From contig CATIUR010000003.1 in the NCBI GenBank assembly GCA_949592205.1, positions 164,103,759 to 164,167,758 of the forward strand: a DNA stretch of 64,000 bases, given 5' to 3'. The notes below the pieces were generated by a model. It saw only the letters and a list, made by a program, of their open reading frames with translations. It was not told where the DNA came from and searched no databases. The position numbers and the translations under genes are program-made. Shown in pieces: positions 1-12,672 of the stretch; positions within the stretch are counted from its first letter, which is position 1, and each line of letters begins with the position of its first letter. Origin of the DNA: Helichrysum umbraculigerum. Taxonomy: Eukaryota > Streptophyta > Magnoliopsida > Asterales > Asteraceae.

Positions 1-958
1 ACAAAAAAAAAATATTATCTTACAAACTTAGGGATCTCAATTTCGTTTAAATTATAATTTAAGTACAAGCTTAATTGATAGGTAGATCAAGTTCATGATA
101 TCTTTTATATGTTTTATTAGTTTCAATAATACAACTTAATCATTATTTTATATTCGACTGGTAAGAGGTGTAATTTTATAATTTCTTTATTACTTTTCGC
201 GGTTAGGAAGATTGGTCGCAATCTGAGCGGTACCACACACCCTACCCTACCACCTATATACGTCCATCCATAATATCTCATTTAAGTATTTATATATATC
301 TCATCACTATAGATTGATTTTGTACATGTAGATGCACATTAGTTGTTTAATAAAATGTCTTAATAGTTATATTAATCGCTACAATTTATGTTTGTTAAAA
401 CTATGTACATATGTCTTGCTCAAAAAATTATTGAAACCTTAACAACAAAAATGTTATTATTACCAAACAATTGTTTTAGCTAGAAATGACACTTTACAAT
501 ATATACGTCTTTTTCAACCTTCCCAATGTATCTATATATTGTGGGAGAAAAATTTTTGTTCTTATTTCATTATTAAATAGTCAAAACTTATATAATATTA
601 TTAATATAGGTAAAAAAATGTATTTGTTACACACTTTGAAAGTTTTAAAGGGTTAACTGTCTTCCATCTCTTCATACTTACTTAATTATATTATTAATTT
701 ATTTTTTAAATGTTATAAAAAATGATCATAAAAAGGGAAGTGATTTAAAAATTACTTTTTTAGCCGTATACCACATATGTATTACAGTGTTGTATAATAC
801 AACACTTTAAAGCATAAGTGATGGTGTACAAATAAACGACAACAATGTACTAATCATCACCTATATATATAAAGTGTATACAACATAAAATTGAATATCA
901 TAATTAAAACATTTCATTTACTGTTTTAGATTATGAGAGCTATTATGAAATTATATTT
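1..958. other. AT-rich DNA, no gene seen
   Basis: No convincing coding exon is visible. The stretch leads directly into a Helitron 3' terminus at 959-990, so it may be the body of a Helitron whose 5' end is outside the window; I could not find a TC-type 5' end here. Confidence 0.4.
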
Positions 959-990
959 TCTAACCGTGCATCGCACGGGTTTAACACTAG
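959..990 (+). mobile_element. Helitron 3' terminus
   Basis: A short GC hairpin (CCGTGC, 3-nt loop, GCACGG) is followed about 10 nt later by CTAG, and the next host base is T. Hairpin plus CTRR with insertion at A/T is the Helitron 3' signature. Two more ends of the same form occur at 20,930-20,958 and 62,557-62,585. The 5' end was not found. Confidence 0.7.
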
Positions 991-1030
991 TTATATATAT
1001 AGATAGATAGATAGATATATAGATTTGTAT
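991..1030. repeat. TA / TAGA microsatellite
   Basis: A short run of TA and TAGA units directly abuts the Helitron end at 990. The rest of 1031-1268 shows no gene or recognisable repeat. Confidence 0.7.
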
Positions 1031-1268
1031 ATTTTTTATATAGATATAGTGGACAACTGGTCATGACCGGTAGAGGCCAAGTTTTAATATGCAACATGCG
1101 ACACATGTGGGCATCTTGAGTTATATCTCAAATATTAATAATCTATCTTAATATTTAACGGGTTTTACTGTGTTGTATCATGTATGTGACAGAGAGGACG
1201 AGATCGAAGATATAATTTTCCCAATTAAAATATTAACACCACTTTTGTGTTGAGATCCGTTACTTTAA

Positions 1269-1564
1269 GGATTAAGTGCCTTAAAATATAATTAACTTAC
1301 GTCTGACATTGTGTATCAAAACTATTCGGGTATACATTGTGTGTAAGTTCTCGTTATCTGCTGTTAGTGTATGTAATTTAAGGTATTTCTTCAACGTGTC
1401 ATTTATATAGGGTGCCACGTGCCATCCTTACAAGTTGACACGTCACGAAAATACATACAATGAAAATAAGTCACAAATTTGTTACACACAATGTACGTCC
1501 GAATAGTTATGTACGCACTATAAATGTCAGATCTTAATTAATTGCATTTCTATGCACTTAACCC
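1269..1564. mobile_element. MULE-type MITE, copy 1 of 5
   Basis: This 296-bp non-coding element has long imperfect terminal inverted repeats starting GGATTAAGTGC and ending GCACTTAACCC. It is flanked on both sides by the same 9-bp word TTACTTTAA (1260-1268 and 1565-1573). A 9-bp target duplication is characteristic of Mutator-like elements. The family shares a core of TCTGACAT near both ends and a central CCACGTG. Other copies are at 12,673, 14,814 (split), 26,950 and 27,269. Confidence 0.8.
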
Positions 1565-1573
1565 TTACTTTAA

Positions 1574-2099
1574 TTGGTTCATATACAAAAGTCATAAATG
1601 ATTATGAAGGAAAACAGTATCTTAACGAAAATAAAGTAATATATTAAGAGTTGTGCATGATCAGATTAATATAGACTGAGAAGTTTGTTATGAGGTTTTA
1701 TTGTCGTGTGGAGTACGTATAAATACAATTTATGGTTTAAGTCGTCTTTTATTTTGTTATTATTATAAGTTTATTATTCAAAATTTTGTTTTTATCATTA
1801 TTTTTGTATGTTCTGTACTTGTTTATTATGTGTGATCAACATAAAATCCTCATATCTGTAAGTATCATATGACGACGAAATGATACCCTCCTGACTCCTG
1901 TATCGACCAGTTGCCATTATTTATTATTTATCATAATATATACAAATAAACAACAATTCATGTTGATATCACTAAAATAAAGTATTATAAAAAGTCTTAT
2001 TCATTTTGTATTAAAATATAAGCGTACTTTCTTGACTTGTTTATAAAAAAAAAAAGGGAAAAGCTATTCATACCATTTTTTTTACTCACCATACCATTA
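1574..2099. other. No gene seen
   Basis: This is AT-rich sequence without a plausible exon or a clear repeat structure. A small inverted repeat around CATACCATT occurs near 2070-2120. Confidence 0.4.
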
Positions 2100-2246
2100 A
2101 CCTAATATATTAGTGGTATGGTGAGTGAATTAGTGTACTTGACTCCAGAATACTGTCCAGAACACTGTCTACTACATCACAAAATCCTCAACAACAACAT
2201 TTTTCCTAAAACACTGTAATTATAAAAGCACCACACTCTGTGCTTT
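2100..2246. mobile_element. Fragment of PIF/Harbinger-like MITE
   Basis: The block with repeated GAACACTGT-type words and a terminal CACACTCTGTGCT resembles the right end of the complete element at 4322-5245. The matching left end is missing, so this is a truncated or diverged copy. Confidence 0.5.
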
Positions 2247-2560
2247 AAATACTTTTGACCCTTAATTTATTGCACAAATTTTCATGTTAAAAATAAATAA
2301 AAAATTTTAAAAAATGGTATGAAAAGTAGGACCCAAAACAAATTATAGTTTGTACATCAGAACTGCTATATTCGTAGCTTCGTACATATAAAGTGCATTT
2401 TACGTCTCCGAGATAGTAACTTAATAGTGGAAGACATTAAACACAAATGCGGAGGATGGAGATTATGTGTTCAATCATCATCCCCGTATTCCTTTAAAAC
2501 ACGAGTTACACGATTTATCTCTCACATATCGGTAAACGTTGGATCCAGAATAATTAAGTA

Positions 2561-2727
2561 TTTCATGTTAATTATCATATGTATTTTTTACTCTCTATAA
2601 AAATTTGCTGACGTGAAGCTGAACTAACAGTTAAGTTATTTACTATTTCATGTCATCATATGGTATTGTTTACTATTTCTAAAAATTTGTTAACGTGACA
2701 CTGAAATAACGGTTAAGTTATTTATTA
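2561..2727. repeat. Tandem duplication, about 83-bp unit
   Basis: Two diverged units (2561-2645 and 2646-2727) each start TTTCATGT and end with GTTAAGTTATTTA; a third start follows at 2728. They are non-coding. The remainder to 3450 is AT-rich with nothing I can name. Confidence 0.65.
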
Positions 2728-3453
2728 TTTCATGTCATTTTTGGAGTAATCAAAAAGAGTTTAACGGGTTTAACTGTATGGATTATTATGACTTCAAACT
2801 TTTTCATACAGAGTACGATTATATTTTTATGAAAAAAAAAAAAAAAAGTAGACGTTTCTCGAGGATGTGTGTGAGGTTGGTTGAAAGTTGAAATCAAACG
2901 CGTGCCTTTAATGGTTGACATGTTAGACCACATGCTAATTCCTGACGCCTTCCAATATATTTTTAATTACATGGTCTCATATGCAAACTTGTTAATACTT
3001 CAAGGTCTTAAATGTACTTTTCCAATTTCACAATCGCATTTCAATACAACACTACTATAAACAAATGAAACGATACACCGTACACGGAACACGTTGATCC
3101 ACCAAAACACGCACACACCCAACGAAATGAATAACCACAAAAAATTGTTTAAATAAATAAATAGAATCGCATAAAAATATATATATTATTACAATAGTAT
3201 TGATTACTATGCTCACTTTTTTTATTTTTTTTTAAAGTGCAAACATTTTTTAATAACATACGTTAGGGGTTGTTATATGTTAGAAAACTATGAAAAAACT
3301 TTTTGCCTGAAATAAACAAAGAACACAGAACATATTTTATAACATGAAAGAGATAATTTGTCGTTTAATAGATACAAAATTTAGTTATGTAAACAAAATT
3401 TTTATTTATCCATGAATATTTATGGTAAATTGTACAATAGTTGAGTAATGCTA

Positions 3454-3621
3454 CCTCCGTCCCATTTAAAATGTTCACTTTAACTTTGCACGTAGCTTTA
3501 GAATTATCCACTAACTACACTTTTTACCAATCAAATATTAAATCTACCCACTAAAGTCATTTTTGATTGGTTAAATATGAAAACGAACACTTATAACATC
3601 CCAAAATAGTAATGGGACATT
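3454..3621. mobile_element. Degraded Stowaway-like MITE
   Basis: The left end reads ACCTCCGTCCCATT and the right end carries AATGGGACAT, an eroded version of the CTCCCTCCGTCCCA terminus of Tc1/mariner Stowaway elements. A well-preserved relative is at 27,717-27,966. Confidence 0.45.
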
Positions 3622-3633
3622 TTTTAATTATAT

Positions 3634-3775
3634 AGGACTAATTACATGGAACTAAAAATATACATAATTTTTTATTGGTTGAATTTTGTTTTTCTTTTAA
3701 TCTCATCAAATCAAATTTTCACATCTACCAATCATATTATTAGGTCTGTATTTAGACTTATATATTTAGGTCTCC
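3634..3775. mobile_element. Short MITE family S, copy 1 of 3
   Basis: About 140 bp with inverted ends: one side contains GGAACTAAAAATA, the other ACCAATCATATTATTAG then GTATTTAG. Related copies lie at 34,581-34,712, in an intron of the YIP4-like gene, and at 62,618-62,750. It is non-coding and I cannot assign a superfamily. Confidence 0.55.
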
Positions 3776-4166
3776 CAATCATTTTCCATAATAGTTTGAT
3801 CACAAATAATTATCTATCTATATTTTAGAGGATATAAAACCCATAAATAAATATAAATAAATAAATGTTTTTTCAACTATTATACTAGAAAGTTAATCAA
3901 TTTTTATGTGTCACGTTAAAAAAGGGTAATTTAGAGGTACCCTGACTTCCGTAACATGTTTCAATAGTACGTATTCGTTCCACTCGTAAGGAGCATCAAC
4001 GTCAGGCAAATCACATGTCCACAAATCAATCACATATGCTGAGAAACGAATTCGAACAACTGACCCATAGGTCACACATGTAGAGTCTGGACATATGTGA
4101 TGGCAGTACCACTTAAGCTATGCTTAATTGATAAGCATCACTTAAGACACGACAATAATACAAAAG

Positions 4167-4243
4167 TATTTTTGTAAAAACATTTTAGTAGTTTTTTATG
4201 ATAAATATTTTTGTAAAAACATTTTAGTAGTTTTTTATGATTC
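4167..4243. repeat. 39-bp tandem duplication
   Basis: Two nearly identical units of about 39 bp (4167-4205 and 4206-4243) start TATTTTTGTAAAAAC. They are non-coding and lie just left of a MITE. Confidence 0.8.
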
Positions 4244-4321
4244 GATATTCGCCCCATCATGAATTAGTATTAGAGTTATGTTAAGTAAGTACTCCACAAA
4301 ATTTTAATAGTTCGAGTGTAA

Positions 4322-5245
4322 GAGCACACGGTGTGCACTGACGTGGCGTCACCGTTCACCATCGAGAACGTCGTGCGACGGCGTTCCGGCACACCGTGTC
4401 GGCGTTCTCGCCGACGTTCCGGTCAACGTTCACGTGTCGGCGTTTGCATATGGACGTTGAATGGCTTCGACGTTCAACTTTTATTTTGTGTTCTTCTTCT
4501 TTTATTTTGCTTTTATATAGTAGTATTTATTTGTGTTTTAATTGAAAGATTCATGAGTTGAAGGTGAGTAAAATTTTCGAGTTGCAGGTGAGGTGATTTT
4601 TGGGTTTGGAGAAGGTGATAACTTTTTAGCACATTTTCATTTATGGCCCCTTCATTAGTCTTGTATGTTTTTTTTTTTTTTTTTTTTGAAAGGCTAACAG
4701 AAATCGCCTAGGTACTCCGTACGGGGAGACCCAATGGCTAAGTCTCCATATACTGGCCCAATCCAGCCGTACGGAGCCCTTAAGCGCCCCAAGTTACTCC
4801 AAATCCGGGAAAAACCCACTAATCCGTCCGCCCGAAGGCACGACAACGAATTAATGGTAAAACCCGCTGGCCTCAAGGATCGAACCTGGATTTCCCAGGT
4901 CTCCTATCATTGACCCCCAAGCCTCTGACCAGTTGAGCTGGTTCAATTTTTATTATATATCAATTAAATTACAATCTTAAATATGCAAGTTAATATTCAA
5001 TATAATCTTTTGAAGAAGTCACCACATTAATTAATATATTAAAAAATGTTGTTTATTTAATTTATTTGTTTTTATATATTAAGTTATACAATTATCATCA
5101 TTAAAAACTCAAATAAAACAAATAATAAAAAACTTCAGAACACTGTCCAGAACACTGAGAATTCAGTTTCACCACACCACGAAATCCTCACTTTCAACAT
5201 TCTCCAGAACACTGTTTCAGAACACCGACACCACACCTTGTGCTC
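4322..5245. mobile_element. PIF/Harbinger-like MITE carrying a SINE
   Basis: The termini are GAGCACACGGTGTG and CACACCTTGTGCTC, flanked by TAA on both sides (4319-4321 and 5246-5248). A 3-bp TWA duplication with this kind of terminus is the PIF/Harbinger (Tourist-like) signature. It is longer than its relative at 14,045-14,563, partly because a tRNA-derived SINE sits inside it. There is no transposase; the reading frames inside are not convincing. Confidence 0.75.
4670..4948 (-). mobile_element. tRNA-derived SINE
   Basis: Read on the minus strand, the element begins with a tRNA-like head. It has an A-box-like stretch at 4929-4941 (CCAGCTCAACTGG) and a good B box GGTTCGATCC at 4877-4886, giving an internal RNA polymerase III promoter. 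A tRNA-unrelated body follows, ending in a poly(A) tail seen as a run of T at about 4670-4687. It is inserted in the PIF-like MITE. A clear target duplication was not found. It is too long and tail-bearing to be a tRNA gene. Confidence 0.75.
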
Positions 5246-5451
5246 TAACTAAATATGCAAAGTATGTAAGCGTTTAAGTTTGCATCAACAATAATGAAAC
5301 ATTATGATTATACATATTTAAAGTATCAATTACTACTACAATTAATAAATTTAAGATTAGTACCAATAATATTATATTTCTTTACATTAATTAATTAAAG
5401 GTTTGACTTTTGACCAAATATAAAACGCATTAATCTTTTTTATTTATGATT

Positions 5452-5812
5452 TTGGGTGTGTTAAGCAAAACTAGCTGAAGATGGAGATGGAGCTGGAGTT
5501 GGAGATGGAGATGGAGCTGGAAGTTAGAAGCTGAAGATGGAGCTTTTATTTGGGGCTGGAGCTGGAACTTTTATTTTTCAATAAGTGTTTGGCAAACTAG
5601 CTGGAGATGAAGTTTATTGATGTAAAATGACATAAAAGGGCATAATATATTATAACTTTAAAATTTTAATAATTAGAAAAAGGGTAATGTAGTAATTTAA
5701 TAAAGAGGGGATGAGGATTCTCTAAATAAGCTAGTTTAACTAGCTTCTAATTTAGGGGATTCTTTTTTAAAGAATCCATCTTCTAACTTTCATGCCAAAC
5801 AAGGCTTATCAA
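5452..5812. mobile_element. Possible MITE with GATGGAGCTGGA repeats
   Basis: The left end (GTGTTAAGCAAAACTAGCT) is an imperfect inverted match to the right end (AGTTTTCATGCC-like, then AAACAAGGC). The interior is a purine-rich run of GATGGAG/CTGGAG words. The GTGTTTGGCA style is seen in hAT-like MITEs, but no target duplication is evident. Confidence 0.4.
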
Positions 5813-6205
5813 TTTACAAGTAGAATCCCCCATAATCCCCTCAAATATGGTTGGTAACCACACCCTTTATTTACCATCTCATTGGATCAAAATTGTTACA
5901 TCAGACTACACAGAGTAATAAATTGGTTGGAAACAACGAAAGTAACCATGGTTAAATGAAAGTAGGTGTGTCTAACCATTCCAGTTAACTTACTACTACT
6001 CCCCGTTCAATCATCTCACCACCATAAAACCCCCAAAGTCAAGACCTCCCTCCCAACTACCCCTACCAATTTTCAGAGAGGATCTAGAGGGAGAAAAAAT
6101 AAATAAAAATAAAAACATTTTTTGTTTCAATTTTTCTCTCTCGAAGCTCCAATCTAACCAATCAATCAAAACCTCGATACAAATTCAATTGCTGTAAGGA
6201 TTATA
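5813..6205 (+). promoter_or_regulatory. Upstream region of the P450 reductase gene
   Basis: About 390 bp lie between the last repeat and the reductase start codon. The proximal part is CT-rich (TTTCTCTCTC near 6131), typical of plant 5' leaders. No unambiguous TATA box can be picked. Confidence 0.4.
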
Positions 6206-9200
6206 ATGCAATCAGAATCTGTAAAATTATCGCCGTTTGATCTTATGAGCGCTTTGATTACCGGTAAAGTTGTAGACACATCGAACGCATCGGAATCAGG
6301 TGAGTCAACGATGCCGCCGGCGTTATTGATGCTTGTCGAGAATCGTGAGCTGTTGATGATACTTACGACTTCCGTTGCTGTTTTGATTGGATGCGTCGTC
6401 GTTTTGGTTTGGAGGCGATCGGCGTCAAAAAAATCGGTTTTAGAACCGATTGTTGTTGCACCGAAGAAATTCAAAGAAGAAGAAGTTGACGACGGTAAGA
6501 AAAAAGTTACCGTATTTTTCGGAACACAAACTGGTACAGCTGAAGGCTTTGCTAAGGTTAATTATTACTCCATCAAAATTAATCGCTAAGTTGATATCTC
6601 CGTAATTATTAGTTATATCATTTCGTAATTGAATCTTCTCCATGCTTGACTTTGGTTTGCGGTTGTTGTATAAAGGCACTTGTAGAGGAAGCAAAAGCTC
6701 GATATGAAAAGGCGGTGTTTAAAATAGTTGATTTGGTAAGTAATTATAATAACGTCAGATTCGTATTAGATTCGGAAATTGTGTTAAAGTTTATCGGTGT
6801 GGATCCGTGATTAAATATAATTATATTTGATTTGATATGTAGGATGATTATGCTGCTGATGATGATGAGTATGAGGAGAAACTAAAGAAAGAATCTATAG
6901 CTTTTTTCTTTTTAGCTACGTAAGTTTTTATACTCATATTATTGGTATATTTTTTTACCTTTAGCTGTAAGATTCCCATATTTGGAAGGATTCTATTGGC
7001 CAAATGTTGCAATGATCAATATATATTTGTGTGTAAAGATGGTGGGTAAAGGGAAGTACCTACTAATTGAATTTGGTATGATGATTGATTGTGTAGATAT
7101 GGAGATGGTGAGCCAACAGATAATGCTGCTAGATTCTATAAATGGTTTACCGAGGTAAATGTTGTGCAAGTAGTAGATCAATGTGGACTGGTATCTGATT
7201 ATGCAGATCAATGTTAAAGTGTTGATTTGAAATTTCGTGATACTTGGTATAGGGAGAGAGTAAAGGTGAATGGCTTAATAAGCTTCAATACGGAGTATTT
7301 GGCCTTGGCAACAGACAATACGAACATTTCAACAAGGTGACAGTTGCTACGATGTTGTCATCTTTGATTATTAAACAATTGTAGCCTTATTATTGTAATG
7401 TTACATGCTAGTTTATGCTAAAGTTGTTTATTTATTTATATTTGTTATGTGTAGATTGCGAAGGTGGTTGATGACAACCTTGCAGAACAGGGTATGCTTA
7501 TTTTCTTACATATCAATCATTGATATAATAAGAGTATGCGCTATGAAAGTATTTACTGAAAGATACTATGAATAGTCGTGTACGATTTTGCAAGTTGCTG
7601 GATGTGCCTCTGCATATAAGATTATATAAACTTTTTGTTTACTGTGTTGAGGATTACTGCATTTGTTGATGACAAATTGATGTAGTGCTTTGTTGCTTTA
7701 ATTGGGACTAAGCATTAGAAATTGGCCAATTTTTATAATATTGTTTTGTGAATGCTTTTTACTTTATCTAACACGTTCACTATTTATAGGTGCAAAGCGC
7801 CTTGTTCCTGTTGGTATGGGAGATGATGATCAATGTATTGAAGATGACTTCACTGCATGGTATTAGGAATAATGCACTTTCTGAATTTAATATGTGATAG
7901 CCATTTAGTGGTCCACAATGAGTTTGTAATATTTAAATGAACTTTGCTTCTTCAGGAAAGAGTTGGTGTGGCCTGAGTTGGATCAATTGCTCCGTGATGA
8001 GGATGATATAGGTGTCGCCACTCCTTACACTGCTGCTGTTTCCGAATACCGCGTTGTGTTTCATGAGAAACCGGACATGTTTTCTGAAGATCATATTCAG
8101 ACAAATGGGCATGCTGTTCATGATGCTCAACATCCATGCAGGTATTGTACGTTCCTCTATTCTGTTTGTTATTGGCAAACAATTATTATATCGTCTACAA
8201 TCTAACAAAATCCTTTCTATTGAAGATCCAATGTGGCTGTTAAAAAGGAACTTCACACCCCTGAATCTGATCGCTCTTGCACTCATCTGGAATTTGACAT
8301 CTCAAACACTGGATTATCGTAAGTTTCTTCGCAAATCACTTGTTTCCTGTTATATGTGATTCTTTCTTTGAACCAAATTTATTTATTCAATTGTTACAGA
8401 TATGAAACCGGGGACCATGTTGGAGTCTACTGTGAGAATCTGAGTGAAGTTGTGGATGAGGCTGAAAGATTAGTAGGTTTACCATCAGATACATATTTCT
8501 CGGTCCACACTGACAAAGAAGACGGAACACCACTTGGTGGAGCCTCTTTGCCACCTCCTTTCCCCCCATGCACTTTAAGAAAAGCATTGACATCCTATGC
8601 AGATCTTCTAAGTTCTCCCAAAAAGGTTTGTCCCAAGTCATTCGATATTTGAATAATCCGCACTTGAATATAAACATGACAAATGTTTTTGATATGTTCA
8701 TTTCAGTCTTCTTTGCTTGCTCTAGCTGCTCATGCTTCTGATCCCGCTGAAGCTGATAGATTGAAATTTCTCGCGTCTCCTGCTGGAAAGGTTTGGGTTT
8801 TATTTCATACAAATTTGTTTGATGTTTATTTGCTTGTTACGGAAACTGATGTTATTGTTTGTACAGGATGAATATGCTCAGTGGATAGTTGCTAGCCAGA
8901 GAAGCCTTCTTGAAGTTATGGAGGCCTTTCCATCTGCTAAACCTCCACTTGGGGTTTTCTTTGCATCTGTTGCCCCACGCTTGCAGCCCAGATACTATTC
9001 TATATCTTCCTCCCCTAAGTATGTACATTCTGCCGAAGTCATTCTATATTCGAATTGCAATGATTTTATCTACAAAAATACAATTAATTCAAAAATATTT
9101 TGTAATCGATATGCATTTTATTATTTTGTAGGTTCGCCCCCAATAGGATTCATGTTACTTGTGCATTAGTGTATGAGAAAACACCAGCAGGCCGCATTCA

Positions 9201-11176
9201 CAAAGGAATTTGTTCAACTTGGATGAAGGTATGTCTTCGCTTGTTGACTGAAACTAATTAGAGTTTTTACTCTGATTTTTTTTTTATTATAGTCGTAACT
9301 CCACGGTTTATTTGCAGAACGCTGTTCCTTTGACCGAAAGCCAGGATTGTAGCTGGGCGTCTATTTATGTTAGAACCTCAAATTTTAGACTTCCTTCTGA
9401 TCCCAAGGTCCCAGTTATTATGATTGGACCAGGAACTGGATTAGCTCCGTTTAGAGGTTTCCTTCAAGAAAGGTTAGCTCTAAAGGAAGCTGGAACAGAG
9501 CTCGGGCCATCCGTTTTGTTCTTCGGATGCAGGAATCGCAAAGTGGTATGTTATAAAAACACTCTTCTGAGTTCTGACAATTACTAGAGGTGGCAAAATG
9601 TTGGGTCAAGCAGGTTATGCGACGGGTCAAAACAGGTTGGTTTAGGTTGACCCGAAACACTATGCGTCTAAAGTCTTTTCTTATATTAATAGTTTAGTGG
9701 TTCATTAGGCAATCACAAATAAAGATATGATTTCATTAATAATCTATTGCTTTAAATTAAATATATTAGGAGGTTTTATGCAGTAGAAATATACTCTGAA
9801 GTCTGAACGACTTCCGACCTGTTTGACCTGTTTCCTTATAAGCTAATTTGGTAGATTTGACCCAATCAGGAGTAAATGTGTTGTAATTCCCACCTCGGAT
9901 ATATTGGTTGGGATAATAGCTAACTTCATAATTGTTCTGCTAATTCAGGATTACATATATGAGAACGAGCTTAATAACTTTGTTGAGACCGGTGCTCTTT
10001 CTGAGCTTATTGTAGCCTTCTCTCGTGAAGGTCCCACTAAGGAATATGTGCAACACAAGATGAGTCAGAAGGTATGAAAAAAAAAAAATGTCACCCTTTT
10101 CGACTTAATTGTTTAATTAAATTTGTTTGTTTATGTTTGTTATGTTTTCCTGCAGGCTTCTGATATTTGGAACTTGCTTTCTGCGGGGGCATATTTATAT
10201 GTATGTGGTGACGCCAAAGGTATGGCCAAAGATGTACACCGAACTCTCCACACCATAGTCCAAGAACAGGTATGTTGAATTTTTCATCACAATATATTAT
10301 TATTTTATTTAATTGTATGATATCTAAGATTTCATTTTCATTAATATATACGTCTTCATTTGCTTACGTATATTTGGTGGAGAAGGTATATTATATGGCT
10401 GGAGTCGGCTGAGATAGCGACTTATAAAATTTTATGGTGTTAAATGTTTAGAGGTCCATATTGCTGTCTTTGTTACTTTAACTAGAGTCAAATTAAAAAT
10501 AATACACCATCTGGCCCATGAAAAGTGACACCAATTTTTTGGGGTGTCATATTACTTGTAACATACTTTTCTTTTTAGGCGGATCTTCAAGTTGAGTTTA
10601 CCTATTTGCCACAATCTTGACCTGGTCCAAAAACCTCTCCTTTTATTATTTGAGGGTGGTTTGGACATTTCACCATGAGTTTGTGTCCCCATATCTTTGG
10701 TGGTGGCAAAGTTGGCGGCCCCAAGTTCATGTCTAAATGAGTATTTTTTTTAGTATGTATCAAAAGGAGTCTAAATAGTCCCACAAACATTATATATTAT
10801 GTTCTTAAGTATTACAGATAATTAATGTTTTCATTACTGAAAAAACTATATAATTACAAAGATAGTCTAATCTTTGAAATAAATGACATTTTTATACATT
10901 TTAGTGCGTTTTGGGTTATATCTTCAACATGTTATCATTTACATTTAACATTCGACCCATCAGAGGCAAAGTATAACCTAAATATGTTCATATACATAAA
11001 TGGATGAAAACCTCTACGTATTTTGGATCATGTTCGCCTATCTCCATTCCGTTGAGAATCTAACTAACAATACCTCATTACTTTGTTGATTTCAGGGATC
11101 TCTAGACTCATCAAAGGCGGAACTCTTTGTGAAGAATCTGCAAATGTCAGGAAGATATCTCCGTGATGTTTGGTAA
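6206..11176 (+). CDS. CPR: NADPH-cytochrome P450 reductase
   Basis: An ER-anchored diflavin enzyme that passes electrons from NADPH through FAD and FMN to cytochrome P450s. My model has 17 GT-AG exons: 6206-6556, 6676-6735, 6843-6919, 7097-7154, 7253-7336, 7455-7491, 7790-7859, 7956-8141, 8226-8318, 8400-8625, 8707-8790, 8867-9018, 9132-9228, 9318-9545, 9949-10071, 10156-10269, 11096-11176. Phases all agree, giving 706 aa, the normal length. Visible are an N-terminal membrane segment (LLMILTTSVAVLIG, about 49-69), the FMN loop GTQTGTAEGFAK (106-117), LATYGDGEPTDNAARFYKW, the FAD motif RYYSISSSP (484-492), NADPH-binding GPGTGLAPF (562-570) and the terminal Trp706. The extended N-terminus resembles plant class II reductases. 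No break is seen. Intron 14 carries a MITE. Confidence 0.97.
9587..9896. mobile_element. MITE in CPR intron 14
   Basis: The ends GAGGTGGCAA and TTCCCACCTC are inverted, and the interior has repeated GGGTCAA/TTGACCC words on both arms. The terminus is hAT-like, but I see no 8-bp duplication. It lies wholly inside the intron and leaves the splice sites intact. Confidence 0.5.
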
Positions 11177-11233
11177 ATAGTATTCCTGCCCTTTGAGGAT
11201 GCGGAAAAAAAAAGAAAAAAGAAAAAGGAAAGC

Positions 11234-11239
11234 AATAAA
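11234..11239 (+). terminator. Candidate CPR poly(A) signal
   Basis: AATAAA lies 58 bp after the TAA stop of the reductase, a usual position for a plant near-upstream element. T-rich sequence follows. Confidence 0.4.
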
Positions 11240-12672
11240 TGAAAGTTTGGTTAGCAACTTAATCGGAAGTAAGCGATTATAGGAGGAAAGATTGTAGAGT
11301 CTTTCCTACTATCCCATATGAGAATGGGAAGCTCTCATTTGTCGTCAATTATAGCGATGTGTTCAGAAATTCTTTGATCTACTTTTGTGTTATATTTTAC
11401 CTACTACCCTTTTTGTAACTTACTACTCAAGTACTCATGGTTTGAATGCTTTCTCTTTTTCTTTTTTCTTCTAATTTTATTTTTCAGTGTAATTTATAAG
11501 GAGATACATATAGTAGTATTATACATACAATACTTGGCAGTAAACTATTGAAACTCTCTTTGTAATGAATTGGCAACAATCAAGTGTTGTTACTGTATTT
11601 GTTATGTTCAGATTAGAATCCTTTTTAGTCTTCAGATTTATCATCATGGGTTAAACCAATTTCATTAAGACACGAGTTTAATCAACTTCTCATCAAGCCC
11701 AAAACTAGTAATAAGAATGTTGTCAATACGTGTAAGTTGTAAATCTTCACAATAGTTTTGCCATCTCGACCGGCCTCGACATCTTGTATCACTTCCATGT
11801 ATTCACGTCATTTGGTTGTAAACTTTACAACGAAGTTAACAATAAAATTCATAACAATAAAGTTAACAACTCGTTTATCTCGTCCTCATCAAATAGAATT
11901 CACAAATCATAAACTGTCTTGTAGTCGAGTTTTTCACAGATTTACAATAAAAAGGGAATGCTTGTTCTCGAATCACAATTCTTACAAAATAATAATATAT
12001 ATAATAATGAGTAAATGGTGATACACGCATACAACTAGGTAAAACATGAATCGTAATAAAAGTGTAAAAATAGTTAACTAGAATCCCGAAACCGACTTGA
12101 TTCGCCGACTATATATGTTTGAAAAGTAGTCTGGAGATTATTTTGTAGATGAAATGAGTGGCTCTACGCATCTCTGTTGTACAAGATTATGGAGTACCAT
12201 ATGATTACACGTTACACCAGTCGAACATTGATATGTATTCTAACAAACTTGAAATAAATGCTGGTTGCATCATGAATTATGTCATTGCTCAATTCTTAGA
12301 TGATGATACTTGATTTTGTCCACTTTGGTGTTTAATCGGCCAAACATCGTATAAAAGTTTTGTGGCTTAGATTGTTGCTTTCCAAAAAATGGTATTTCGC
12401 TTTTTCTTTTTTTTACTGATAATGGTATAACATGTTTAGATCAGAAATGTTTTATCATTTTAAAGAATCTTTCTATTAGTTTTCTAAAAATGTTAACGAC
12501 ACTAACTAATGGTGGTGTTCACCAATCAACATATAAATAAAATTACATATTTTATATTTTTTATCCTTCAACTCTCTTTTACATGTACACAAATGATCCT
12601 TCCATTAATATTAAGATCACCTTCCATCCGTAATACTTGCCCTTATTTATATGTATCATTCGATTTTTATTT
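11240..12672. other. No gene seen
   Basis: This stretch holds the probable 3' UTR of the reductase (to roughly 11,600), then AT-rich intergenic DNA. No exon with a recognisable product was found. Confidence 0.4.

Noticed and set aside
4331..4561. A 76-aa frame with an arginine-rich start
   Set aside because: It falls in the GC-rich arm of a PIF-like MITE, and the composition reflects CGTTC/GAACG repeats.
4877..4941. A possible tRNA gene
   Set aside because: The A- and B-box-like sequences are present, but there is no acceptor stem, and a long body plus poly(A) tail follows. A SINE fits better.
6440..9660. Minus-strand frames across the reductase gene
   Set aside because: They are antisense shadows of CPR exons and introns.
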